Of a stretch of 64,000 nt of DNA, positions 55,601 to 61,480 are shown piece by piece. Below the pieces are notes generated by a model. The model made no database searches, was not told where the DNA came from, and saw nothing but the letters and a program-made list of their open reading frames with translations. A program made the translations under genes and the position numbers. Position 1 is the stretch's first letter, and each line of letters begins with the position of its first letter. Source of the stretch: Sabellastarte sp. h YS-2021 (Eukaryota > Annelida > Polychaeta > Sabellida > Sabellidae); contig OZ024933.1 of NCBI GenBank assembly GCA_964017235.1, positions 90,983,432 through 91,047,431 on the forward strand, given 5' to 3'.

Positions 55601-58600
55601 ATCAAAAAGCAACAGATTATTCCTTCAAAATATTGCATATTACACAAAAATCAGTCATGACAGAGGTTATAAGCACAAAAATAATGTATCAACATTCCAA
55701 AGCAGTTAAGGTCAGACTTACATATTTACTTATTGCTTGGAAAAATTTAAGGCATTTTCAAAGTTACCAATATAAGTAAGAACATTAATATAAATACCAG
55801 AAAATAAGGGTCATATCACTACATGTGTTCACATTTTTGAATCACCATTTCAGGATATTTTTAAAAAACAACTGATAGAATTTGTGGATAACTAACCTGT
55901 GTACCCAGGGTCACATGTGCATACAAAGCTTCCAGGATTATTTGCACAATTTCCATATATACATGGGTCACCCTCACATTCATCTACGTCTGTCTCACAC
56001 AGGTTTCCTAAAATGAAAACACATACTGTAAATATTTGATCCTACTACAATGAACATGAAACTTATTGATATTAATACAACTTAAGATCATTCTGAGTGA
56101 AAACAAATTGCAAAATTTTATTGTTTTATTTCAAGTGTTATTACAAAGAAAATAGTAGATAAGTTTTAAACAACAAAACTTACAACTTTTTAAAAGTATT
56201 ATTGTTTGGCAGAACGGATTATTTTAAATATGCTATTGTATTATTATTATTTAGAGGAGGGCTACGGTGGCAGAGTGGTAACACTCGCGCCTCCCACCTC
56301 TGAGGCCGGGTTTCGATTCCCGGCACGGCCTCAAGTGGGAAAGCTGGTAGTTGCTTACTGTTGGTCAGCAGTTTACAGTACAGAACCCTAAGAAACTCTA
56401 TGTACTGGTTTCCTCTGCTTTTCCAACTACCCGTTGTGATATGACCTGCACAGTGTTGAAAAGAGCGTAAAACAACAAATAAAAAAATAAAACAAATATT
56501 ATTATTTAGACAAGCTTATTCGAAAAATGCTTTGCAAGTGATACAGTCAGGATCATTTGTGGATTACTAACCTGTATACCCAGGGACACATGTACAATCA
56601 AAGCTTCCAGGATTATTTGTACAATTTCCATATATACATGGGTCACCCTCACATTCATCTACATCTGTCTCACACAGGTTTCCTAAAATGAAAACACATA
56701 CTGTAAATATTTGATCCTACTACAATGAACATGAATCTTAATGATATTAATACAACTTAAGATCATTCTGAATAAAAGCAAATTGCAAAAGTTTATTGTT
56801 TTATTTCAAGTGTTATTACAAAGAAAAGAGTAGATAAGATTTAAACAACAAAACTTACAACTTTTTAAAAGTATTATTGTTTGGCAGAACGGATTACTTT
56901 AAATATGCTATTGTATTATTATTATTTAGACAAGCTTATTCGAAAAATGCTTTGCAAGTGATACAGTCAGGATCATTTGTGGGTTACTAACCTATATACC
57001 CAGGGACACATGTACAATCAAAGCTTCCAGGATTATTTGTACAATTTCCATACATGCAAGGAACATCCACACATTCATCTATATCCACTTCACAAAGGGG
57101 TCCTAGAAATGAAAACATATCCTGTCTCTGTAATGGTATTAACTAGCAAAATTTAAATTTTATCAACCTCAAGTGTAACTGCACACTGGAGCTATTACTA
57201 TCAAATAGTCAGTTTATTTGCACAGTTTCTTTTGGGAACATGGATCTTTAAAAGTGTTACTCCTATAATGTTTACAAAATTTCTATTGGAAAACAAATAT
57301 TTTCCCAATAATTAAAGTGAATATAATGAATGAATTTTACTTTAAATTATGATAAAAATGGCGAAAGTGAATTTTGGTCACCAAATTCACAATTTTGTTA
57401 GTTGCTATAAATATCTTATGGATGTTGTTTATAATTTATCAAAAGCAACAGATTATTCCTTCAAAAAATTGCATATTACATAAAAATCAGTCATGACACA
57501 GCTTATAATCACAAAAATAATGTATCAACATTCCAAAGCAGTTAAGGTCAGACTTACATATTTACTTATTGCTTGGAAAAATTTAAGGCATTTTCAAAGT
57601 TACCAATATAAGTAAGAACATTAATATAAATACCAAAAAATAAGGGTCATATTACTACATGTGTTCACATTTTTGAATCGCCATTTCAGGATATTTTTAA
57701 AAAACAACTGACAGAATTTGTGGGCAACTAACCTGTGTACCCAGGTTCACATGTGCATACAAAGCTTCCAGGATTATTTGTACAATTTCCATATATACAT
57801 GGGTCACCCTCACATTCATCTACGTCTGTCTCACACAGGTTTCCTAAAATGAAAACACATACTGTAATTATTTGATCCTACTACAATGAACATGAATCGT
57901 ATTGATATTAGAGAAACTTAAGATCATTTTGAATAAAAACAAATTGCAAAACTTTATTATTTTATTTCAAGTGTTATTATAAAGAAAAGAGTAGATAAGT
58001 TCTAAACAACAAAACTTACAACTTTTTAAAAGTATTATTGTTTGGCAGAATGGATTACTTTAAATGTGGTTTTGTATTATTATTATTATTCAGACAAGCT
58101 TATTCAAAAAATGCTTTGCAAGTGATATAGTCAGGATCATTTGTGGGTTACTAACCTGTATACCCAGGGACACATGTACAATCAAAACTTCCAGGATTAT
58201 TTGTACAATTGCCATTCATGCAAGGAGCATACATACATTCATCTATATCCACTTCACACAGGTTTCCTAGAAATTAAAGCAAAAGTGTAAATGTCTTCCA
58301 AGGAGAGGATTTGTAAACATTGAAATTAATGGAACCCAATATCATTACAAGTGAAAAGAAAATTCAAATATTCTTAAGATCGAAAATCATTGCAAAGAGA
58401 TGAGTAGATAAATAAACAGCAAAAGAAAAACTTGTTAAAATGTGTTATTTCATTAGGTTCAGAAGGTTATGTTTCAGAAATGCTTGACAGGTGATAGAAT
58501 CACGATAATTTGATGGTTACTAACCTGTATACCCAGGGTCACATGTGCATAAAAAGCTTCCAGGAGTATATGTACAATTTCCATGCAAGCAAGGATCATT

Positions 58601-58635
58601 GTGACATTCATTTATATCCTCATCACAGTCATATC
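13440..58635 (-). CDS. Giant multi-cbEGF type I transmembrane protein (3' part of gene)
   Basis: Spliced minus-strand gene with 62 exons joined here by splice sites (minus-strand gt/ag) and matching phases. In 5'-to-3' order: 54 array exons of 111 bp from 58525-58635 down to 26522-26632, then 25600-25710, 24892-25002, 23620-23730, 22678-22848, 21282-21462, 17949-18109, 15358-15483 and 13440-13603. Together they give about 2,375 codons with no frame break. The product is a rod-like chain of about 60 EGF domains, mostly calcium-binding (D-x-D-E-C before Cys1 and C-x-N-x4-F-x-C-x-C), then one membrane helix and a short acidic tail. No signal peptide is in the window, so the N terminus lies to the right. 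LNR, RAM, ankyrin and laminin-G regions are absent from this part, which argues against Notch and Crumbs; a fibropellin-like or orphan EGF adhesion or receptor protein fits better. The ligand and role cannot be read from sequence. Confidence 0.9.
14660..14910 (+). mobile_element. Diverged SINE in the last intron
   Basis: Resembles the SINE at 15616 in its 3' body (ctggtttcctctgcccttaa and a later ttgtgatgacc) and ends in an A-rich tail. The head is degraded (ggtcatgagtttgaatcaaa at the B box). Old copy. Confidence 0.5.
15358..15483 (-). CDS. Juxtamembrane and transmembrane-start exon
   Basis: A 126-bp exon between a minus-strand acceptor (attttag|CAC) and donor (GCAG|gtatgt), phase 1 in and phase 1 out. 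It encodes a basic stretch (R-Q-R-T-R), a polar linker (D-Q-N-Q-D-G-S-G-N) and then the start of a hydrophobic small-residue helix, [15 protein letters not shown], continued as V-I-Y-Y-L in the next exon. The closely spaced glycines could favour helix packing or dimerisation (inference). The basic cluster just outside the membrane might be a cleavage site, but no canonical furin motif is present. Confidence 0.85.
15616..15846 (+). mobile_element. tRNA-derived SINE (family 1)
   Basis: Starts GGGGCCACGGTGGCAGAGGG, with an A box (TGGCAGAGGGG) and B box (GGTTCAGTTCTT, degraded), then the family body with cagtttacagtacagaaccc and a tail ccccaaacaaataaa. It lies in the intron between 15483 and 17949. 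Confidence 0.8.
16331..16450 (+). mobile_element. Relic of SINE family 2
   Basis: The stretch beginning aggtatgggcagatacacaa is similar to aggtaatggcagatacatag in the SINE at 9326, through to tgttcc/cagtcc. The tRNA head is gone. Low certainty. Confidence 0.35.
17949..18109 (-). CDS. Membrane-proximal EGF-like exon (161 bp)
   Basis: Acceptor tattttcag|GGG and donor GATA|gtgagt; phase 2 in, phase 1 out, matching both neighbours. It encodes a cysteine-rich module starting [11 protein letters not shown] and ending [13 protein letters not shown], a typical C-terminal EGF signature. The middle has two additional cysteines and a long Ser/Gly insert, so the domain is divergent and larger than a standard EGF. 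It is the last extracellular domain before the linker and membrane helix. Confidence 0.85.
18834..19270. repeat. GGTCA-rich diverged repeat
   Basis: Two to three loosely repeated stretches with aagtatcaa, then tctgagatatag and aaggtcaaggtc motifs, with a period of roughly 140-180 bases. Unknown family, in the intron between 18109 and 21282. Confidence 0.35.
19700..20760 (-). pseudogene. Degenerate coding-like remnant, unrecognised
   Basis: On the minus strand several short frames read like protein (an 80-codon frame at 19716-19958, glutamine-rich stretches near 20200-20300 and a further open piece at about 20640-20760) but are broken by frameshifts and stops. The composition suggests a gag-like or other retroelement ORF. 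I cannot name a family. It sits in an intron of the EGF gene on the same strand. Confidence 0.3.
21282..21462 (-). CDS. EGF exon (181 bp), phase 1 in, phase 2 out
   Basis: Acceptor attcacag|GG and donor TTTTGG|gtgagt. It completes the EGF begun in the preceding exon ([20 protein letters not shown]) and starts another ([12 protein letters not shown]...T-C-S-C). The stretch C-Q-N-D-G-T-C fits the O-fucose consensus C2-x4-[S/T]-C3; no array exon does. This is the only switch to phase 2 in the gene and is taken up by the next exon. Confidence 0.88.
22678..22848 (-). CDS. EGF exon (171 bp), one full cbEGF and the start of another
   Basis: Acceptor tttcacag|GCG and donor AATAATG|gtaata, phase 1-1. 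It supplies Cys6 of the previous EGF (D-T-C), a complete cbEGF beginning [10 protein letters not shown] and ending L-G-W-K-G-A-T-C, and the first half of the next ([11 protein letters not shown]), which continues in 21282-21462. The calcium and hydroxylation signature C-x-D-x4-F-x-C-x-C is present. A stop codon follows shortly in the read-through frame, supporting the donor choice. Confidence 0.88.
23620..23730 (-). CDS. Single-copy cbEGF exon (111 bp)
   Basis: Phase 1-1 exon with donor TACTG|gtacaa and acceptor tgcag|GAG. It reads [10 protein letters not shown], then [20 protein letters not shown] and Y-P-G-Y-T-G. It has the same length and permuted boundaries as the array exons, but its sequence is diverged and it has one copy only. 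It is therefore an older relative outside the homogenising array. Confidence 0.9.
24247..24788 (+). mobile_element. 5'-truncated non-LTR retrotransposon (LINE) tail
   Basis: Codes the C-terminal end of a reverse-transcriptase [16 protein letters not shown] followed later by [11 protein letters not shown] and [11 protein letters not shown], stop TAG at 24634-24636. These are hallmarks of the ORF2 end of CR1/L2/Jockey-like elements. It ends in a (TGAT)n-like run, tgattgattgattgattg, at about 24772-24788. It is inserted in the intron between 23730 and 24892, antisense to the host gene. Confidence 0.8.
24892..25002 (-). CDS. Single-copy cbEGF exon (111 bp)
   Basis: Phase 1-1 exon with donor ATAATG|gtcagt and acceptor ttcag|GAA. 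It reads [20 protein letters not shown], then [17 protein letters not shown]. The calcium-binding and Asn-hydroxylation signatures are intact. The position before the final Gly is Asn rather than Thr, so the O-GlcNAc consensus seen in array exons is missing here. Confidence 0.9.
25600..25710 (-). CDS. B-like cbEGF exon at the C-terminal edge of the array
   Basis: Phase 1-1, 111 bp, donor TTTACAG|gtacat. It is clearly related to the B exons ([21 protein letters not shown]) but carries private changes: N-Q-C-D-T-D-I at the start, G-S-C instead of G-N-C (so no N-C-T sequon), and D-S-G-F-T at the end. Its downstream intron is not of the array classes. It looks like the transition between the old single-copy EGF exons and the expanded array. 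Confidence 0.9.
25815..25915 (-). mobile_element. SINE head relic
   Basis: On the minus strand, agtggcctaggggtcaag followed by gggtttgactctcac resembles a tRNA A box and B box, as in the SINE at 9326. Only the head is left. Confidence 0.4.
26522..32507 (-). CDS. Array block 1: nine 111-bp cbEGF exons
   Basis: B exons: 26522-26632, 27941-28051, 29587-29697, 30751-30861, 32397-32507. A exons: 27197-27307, 28591-28701, 30007-30117, 31401-31511. The A exons at 27197 and 30007 carry C-I-F-G-N-C in place of C-M-Y-G-N-C. The part from 27191 to about 30066 recurs at 30001 to about 32876, offset 2810 bp, with no difference seen by eye. It contains one plus-oriented SINE (class 1 intron) and one minus-oriented SINE (class 2 intron). 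Confidence 0.9.
26881..27122 (+). mobile_element. Family 1 SINE in a class 1 array intron
   Basis: Head with TGGCAGAGTGG and GGTTTCGATTCCC-like boxes, body cagtttacagtacagaaccc-like, A/T-rich tail. It is inserted at tattattatttaga, the same site as the copies at 28301, 31111, 50865, 53673 and 56255, so it descends from one insertion copied with the array. Confidence 0.85.
28301..28510 (+). mobile_element. Family 1 SINE, class 1 intron, B box deleted
   Basis: Same insertion site as 26881, but about 25 bases covering the B box are missing (ctctgaggccaggtaggaaa). The identical deletion occurs at 31111, which marks the 2810-bp duplication. Confidence 0.85.
29301..29541 (-). mobile_element. Family 1 SINE in a class 2 array intron
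   Basis: Inverted relative to the class 1 copies: head at the high-coordinate end (ccaccgtggcccccc), tail a T-rich run near 29301. Flanked by caggatatcttta on both sides (target site duplication). Identical site to 32111, 33527, 34941, 36356 and 37776. Confidence 0.85.
31111..31320 (+). mobile_element. Family 1 SINE, class 1 intron, duplicate of 28301
   Basis: Offset exactly 2810 bp from 28301-28510 with the same B-box deletion. No difference seen by eye. Confidence 0.85.
32111..32351 (-). mobile_element. Family 1 SINE, class 2 intron, duplicate of 29301
   Basis: Offset 2810 bp from 29301-29541; same target duplication caggatatcttta. Confidence 0.85.
32817..38596 (-). CDS. Array block 2: nine cbEGF exons on a 1.41-1.42-kb period
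   Basis: A exons: 32817-32927, 34231-34341, 35646-35756, 37066-37176, 38486-38596. B exons: 33811-33921, 35226-35336, 36646-36756, 38066-38176. The period is 1414 to 1420 bp because each class 2 intron from 32928 to 38065 carries the same minus-oriented SINE. The A exon at 38486 has E-C-M-D-I-P-C instead of E-C-V-D-V-P-C, a variant shared with 40203. Class 1 introns are all 309 bp. Confidence 0.9.
33527..33765 (-). mobile_element. Family 1 SINE, class 2 intron
   Basis: Same insertion site as 29301; carries private changes such as tcatgacggg and cactgtggcc, so it has diverged from the other copies. Confidence 0.85.
34941..35180 (-). mobile_element. Family 1 SINE, class 2 intron
   Basis: Same site; head ccaccgtggccccccc at 35166-35180. 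Private changes include gggatggaacc at the B box. Confidence 0.85.
36356..36600 (-). mobile_element. Family 1 SINE, class 2 intron
   Basis: Same site; tail lengthened (tttattattatttttttt), a feature shared with 37776. The two are therefore sister copies. Confidence 0.85.
37776..38020 (-). mobile_element. Family 1 SINE, class 2 intron
   Basis: Same site and same longer tail as 36356, with a ctgttcagg change in the body. The next class 2 intron (38597-39229) lacks the SINE, so this is the edge of the SINE-bearing sub-array. Confidence 0.85.
39230..39340 (-). CDS. Chimeric A/B cbEGF exon
   Basis: The 5' (high-coordinate) half is type A ([15 protein letters not shown]) and the 3' half is type B ([10 protein letters not shown]). 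The switch falls within the stretch of about 32 bp that A and B share (about 39257-39289). Both flanking introns are class 2 (38597-39229 and 39341-39782), so one class 1 intron is missing. This is the structure left by unequal crossing-over between an A and a B exon. Confidence 0.9.
39783..46765 (-). CDS. Array block 3: fourteen cbEGF exons
   Basis: B exons: 39783-39893, 40757-40867, 42164-42274, 43134-43244, 44105-44215, 45267-45377, 46238-46348. A exons: 40203-40313, 41419-41529, 42580-42690, 43551-43661, 44525-44635, 45684-45794, 46655-46765. Short 971-bp units (deleted class 2 introns) mix with 1.16-kb units. B at 40757 has K-P-G-Y-T instead of E-P-G-Y-T. A at 44525 has P-L-C in place of S-L-C but keeps the Thr. 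A young SINE sits in the intron after 40867. Confidence 0.9.
40939..41168 (+). mobile_element. Family 1 SINE, independent insertion with clean target duplication
   Basis: Flanked by perfect 14-bp copies of TATTGATATTAATA (40924-40937 and 41169-41182). A box TGGCAGAGTGG and B box GGTTCGATCCC match the consensus. The site differs from the other class 1 copies and no other repeat unit shares it, so it inserted after this unit was made. Confidence 0.9.
47209..50614 (-). CDS. Array block 4: seven cbEGF exons
   Basis: B exons: 47209-47319, 48371-48481, 49342-49452, 50504-50614. A exons: 47629-47739, 48788-48898, 49762-49872. The A exons at 47629 and 49762 are a sub-variant with P-L-C at the start and G-Y-I-G at the exon junction, so the usual Thr is lost. 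B at 50504 has C-A-N-N (no N-glycan sequon) and D-P-G-Y-T. Offsets of 3104 and 2133 bp link these exons to their counterparts in block 3. Confidence 0.9.
50865..51100 (+). mobile_element. Family 1 SINE, class 1 intron
   Basis: Same site as 26881 (tattattatttaga on both sides). B box GGTTTCGATTCCC-like, intact. Paired with 56255 at an offset of about 5393 bp. Confidence 0.85.
51179..51289 (-). CDS. Chimeric B/A cbEGF exon (copy 1)
   Basis: The 5' half is type B ([20 protein letters not shown]) and the 3' half is type A ([10 protein letters not shown]). It is flanked on both sides by class 1 introns (50615-51178 with a SINE, and 51290-51598), so a class 2 intron is missing. It is the mirror image of the chimera at 39230-39340. 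The same structure recurs 5393 bp to the right at 56572-56682. Confidence 0.9.
51599..56007 (-). CDS. Array block 5: eight cbEGF exons
   Basis: A exons: 51599-51709, 52761-52871, 53990-54100, 55155-55265. B exons: 52344-52454, 53315-53425, 54735-54845, 55897-56007. Private changes: B at 52344 has A-P-G-Y-T; A at 53990 has E-C-V-Y-V-P-C; A at 55155 is the P/I sub-variant; B at 55897 has C-A-N-N and D-P-G, as at 50504. The block from about 49.7 to 51.5 kb is repeated at about 55.1 to 56.9 kb (offset 5393 bp), SINE included. Confidence 0.9.
53673..53912 (+). mobile_element. Family 1 SINE, class 1 intron
   Basis: Same site as 26881 with private changes (ctacagttgcag in the head, aggtcaggtttcg near the B box). 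An older, separately evolving copy. Confidence 0.85.
56255..56493 (+). mobile_element. Family 1 SINE, class 1 intron, duplicate of 50865
   Basis: Offset about 5393 bp from 50865; nearly identical (ctacggtgg for ctatggtgg; aaaacaacaaat for aaaaccccaaat). It travels with the B/A chimeric exon at 56572. Confidence 0.85.
56572..56682 (-). CDS. Chimeric B/A cbEGF exon (copy 2)
   Basis: Same B-then-A chimera as 51179-51289, with class 1 introns on both sides (56008-56571 with a SINE, 56683-56991). It is the duplicated product of a single crossover event, copied with its neighbours at an offset of 5393 bp. The reading frame is intact. Confidence 0.9.
56992..58266 (-). CDS. N-terminal edge of the array: three cbEGF exons
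   Basis: 56992-57102 is the A sub-variant with P-L-C and G-Y-I-G. 57733-57843 is a standard B exon. 58156-58266 is A-like but diverged: it starts [10 protein letters not shown] like a mix of B and A, then [10 protein letters not shown], and ends as A. Introns 57103-57732 (630 bp) and 57844-58155 (312 bp) still belong to classes 2 and 1, so this is the last fully recognisable unit on this side. Confidence 0.9.
58525..58635 (-). CDS. Diverged cbEGF exon upstream of the array
   Basis: 111 bp, phase 1-1, with acceptor cttag|GAT and donor ATACAG|gttagt. It reads [27 protein letters not shown]. The residue two after Cys3 is Tyr instead of Asn, so the hydroxylation signature is lost, while the N-C-T sequon remains. 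The intron to 58266 is only 258 bp and fits neither class. It is the first exon seen in the window on the N-terminal side, apart from the tentative one at 63939. Confidence 0.88.
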
Positions 58636-59921
58636 CTAAGAAATAATAGATAGGTCAGATACTTTATATCATTAGAGTGAACAGTGTGATTGAATATTGA
58701 TACAAACAGGTCTGAATGTCGGTGTTTATGTGAGATAAAAATTAAAAAAAACACTTATTCCAAGTAGTCCTGCAATCGACTTTCAAACTGAAAGTAGTGA
58801 CAGTTAAACGATTTTTGTTTTCCTTTGCTGCTAAGATCAAGATGTTCAATCTTCAAGTGTTCAAACATAAATGTATTTACTGTTTGAAATTTAGTGATCC
58901 AAATAATAACCACATTTGTAAATTTTAATGGAATACGATGGGATGACTCTTGGAGCATTTGATTTACTTTAACAAATGCTACTTAGCAATTTTCTACACA
59001 TAGTTTGACTATTATTTACCATGTAATATCAATTGGCTTTATCATTCGTATTTTATCTGTTGGTGGAAGTGAAATTTCCTACTTTCAAGATTTTTGGCAG
59101 AGTTGTCAAAGCTGTCATGCTAGTAAGACATATGATAATGTTGCACCATATGATTAGAACAAATCATGTAAGAAAACCTTTGTAAAAGCTACTCTCATTT
59201 TTAGATTTTAGTAAATTGAGAATCAGCCCAGTTGGAAAATAATGGGACTGTTATTGACCGCTAGTTGACCCATGGTTGATAATTTCTTCAAAACTGGTAC
59301 AGATTGTACATTTGAATTTACAATGTTATAATTTTATTTCTTACTACTCTATGTAAATTAAACCACCAGTAACGCTTAATTCCTTGATTGGTCAGCTTAT
59401 ATTATTGGTTTAACAAAAGAAAATACTTAAGGGTAACAATACATTAACATTTGCTAAGGTATCTATATTCAATGGAGATACCCTACACAGTGATCTTCAC
59501 AAATGTTTTGTGGTTGTCGATTGCTGAATGCAGAATCAAATCACACCTGCACTTTATTGGTAGGAGGCTCCAGCTAGGATTTTGAGCATCCAATGTTCTC
59601 TGCCATTCGATTGAGATGAAGCAGAAGTTAAATGTCTTTTTAGGTATGTGGACCATAATACCATAGTCTGTGATATTCTTATTATTACAATTATTGGAGA
59701 GATCCACTATGTTTCCTTGGCATCTCCCTTAAACATGTCATTTGTATTATGCTTAGATATGGGGCCATAATGCAACATCAAAGAATGAATATTTTTATGA
59801 GCTAATAATGATATCCCATGACAAAATGTAAAAATGCACACATGCCATAGATTATCCTGTCAAATACATCTGATTCTGTTTGTGAGTAATGCATATATGT
59901 TACTCCCAATCCCACGACATT

Positions 59922-60070
59922 GCCCATTTCTTGAAGTAGGCAAGAATTTTCCTGTTTTCTGAAATAGGCAACTTACCAGCTCATTTCATGAAATGGGCAA
60001 TTCTGTTAATACCACCTTGCCCATTTTGTTAAATAGCCAAATTTTGACTTGCCCATTTTACGAAATAGGT
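59922..60070. repeat. Cluster of five ~20-bp imperfect palindromes
   Basis: Near-palindromes starting at about 59922, 59951, 59980, 60019 and 60051, variants of gcccatttcatgaaatgggc, spaced 29, 29, 39 and 32 bases. The third is a nearly perfect hairpin or dyad. Function unknown. Confidence 0.7.
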
Positions 60071-60839
60071 AATACCATGCATGAAAAATAATGTTTCCAA
60101 TCTTGTTACTGCAAACACCAATTCACACTATATTTTCATATTTTTATACAAAACAACATATTTACTGGAAAAAAATATGATCATAGCAGAAGTATTGATT
60201 TAACCAAGACATCAATTAAACAATCAGACAGTTAAAGACATGTTCATAAAATCAATGTGTACCAGTATCTTTGGCATTTATGATTCGTAAGTCACTGTTT
60301 ATTCATCTATTATTCATTAACATTGTTACAGGATTTATGACAGTGACAAGCACTGTAACACCTCAAACCCAATCCTCAACCAGGAACATCTTTTTGTTTA
60401 ACAGTCAGTGTTTTTTTTACATAGACACCCAGTTGATCCATGACCACCATAAAGACTGTTTGTGAACAATCAACCAGAGAGTGTATAACTGTATAAAACA
60501 GTGTTTTCTGACTAATTTGCCACAAATTTTGTCCATCGTAGTGACTATGGCAAGGCCAGAATCTTCAACATTTAAGTACAACACCAATAATATAAGGTGG
60601 ATCTCCCCTTTGTTACAAGCAAACTGTGACACAGGTACAGAGGCGTTGTCTAACTGAGCAAGATCACAAAGGGATTATGTAGAGCCTGGCATCATCCTGT
60701 CATCATGTTTCCTCATTCTGGACTTGGCTTCTAGTCTTGCACACTTTGTATTATGTTCAATGACAACTTTGTCTTGGGTATGAACATTAATCACACAAAT
60801 TACAAACCTCACGCCTACATCATGAGCTGGATGAATCAT

Positions 60840-61480
60840 GCCTCTTCAGTGTTGGGAGCTTTGAGGTTGGGAGCCTCTCCAGGAATGCAAGCTTCAAGGG
60901 TGTGGGGTTCTTCTGAGGTGGATGCTTTAAGGGTTGAAGCATCTTCAAGGCGAGGGGGAAGAATTTCTTAATTAAGAACATCTGAGGTAGATGCCTCTTC
61001 TTGAGTAAGAGCATCATCTGTAACACAAACATTGATAGAGGAATATGTCCCTGGTTCGGGGTATCTTCTGGTGTAGGGACAACTATAGTAGAGGCATTGT
61101 TGTTTGATTAGGATGAGAGCATCTTACGAGACGGGAGCAATGTCATGTGGGGTTCCAGTTTCAGGTACTCTGCCATTTTCAACATCTTCAGTGTTTAGAT
61201 CCATTAGTTGAACCAGCTCTTTTTCTGGTACCCCTGTGATGATGACGGCAAGCAAGTGATTAAGAAGTTAGTGGCCAGACCACATCTTGGCTTGTTTCCA
61301 GTCGATAGATTCTATGACCCCATTTGGATTGCCTCCTGGTAGGTGTTATTCATGAACCATTAAACCAAGCGAATCTTTACTCTCCAGGATGCTGTATGAT
61401 CTCACATCCAGCTTTGGGGTTTCAGTTTCACTGAACCATTCCCTCTTTCCACAGAACCGTGACTGCCTGTCTACAACCAG
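60840..61480 (-). pseudogene. Degenerate coding-like sequence, acidic repeats
   Basis: The minus strand around 60840-61020 reads as loosely repeated acidic peptide (E-D-A-S-T-L-K-A-S-T-S-E-E-P and E-A-P-N-L-K-A-P-N-T-E-E-A), interrupted by a TAA. Further open pieces run to about 61480. It could be a decayed transposon ORF or a minisatellite; no family recognised. Confidence 0.25.

Larger units (their letters stand above)
26522..58266 (-). repeat. Alternating A/B EGF-exon tandem array with higher-order repeats
   Basis: 53 exons of exactly 111 bp in tandem. Type B reads [20 protein letters not shown] and ends V-C-T-C-E-P-G-Y-T. Type A reads [20 protein letters not shown] and ends D-C-T-C-V-P-G-Y-T. 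They alternate except at three chimeric exons. Each exon begins inside an EGF (Cys6 of the previous domain) and ends after Cys5 of its own, at phase 1. Class 1 introns (B on the left, A on the right on the plus strand) are 305-312 bp, or 539-564 bp with a SINE. Class 2 introns (A left, B right) are about 631 bp, 443 bp when deleted, or 883-889 bp with a SINE. Exon sets repeat at offsets of 971, 1414-1420, 2810, 3104, 2133 and 5393 bp. The array could be partly mis-assembled, but the SINE and variant patterns argue that most of it is real. Confidence 0.92.

Noticed and set aside
26881..56493. SINE heads as tRNA genes
   Set aside because: The A and B boxes are present but no cloverleaf with an anticodon arm follows, and all carry the SINE body and A-rich tail.
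27556..57700. Many repeated plus-strand open frames of 61-110 codons in and around the array
   Set aside because: They are antisense to the EGF exons or lie in the array introns. They recur only because the units are recent copies, and they vary with intron deletions.
26522..58266. CRISPR-like repeat array
   Set aside because: The repeats are EGF exons with intron spacers of hundreds of bases in a eukaryotic gene.
13440..58635. Notch orthologue
   Set aside because: The terminal exons lack LNR, heterodimerisation, RAM and ankyrin regions, and the array lacks Notch-type O-fucose and O-glucose sites.
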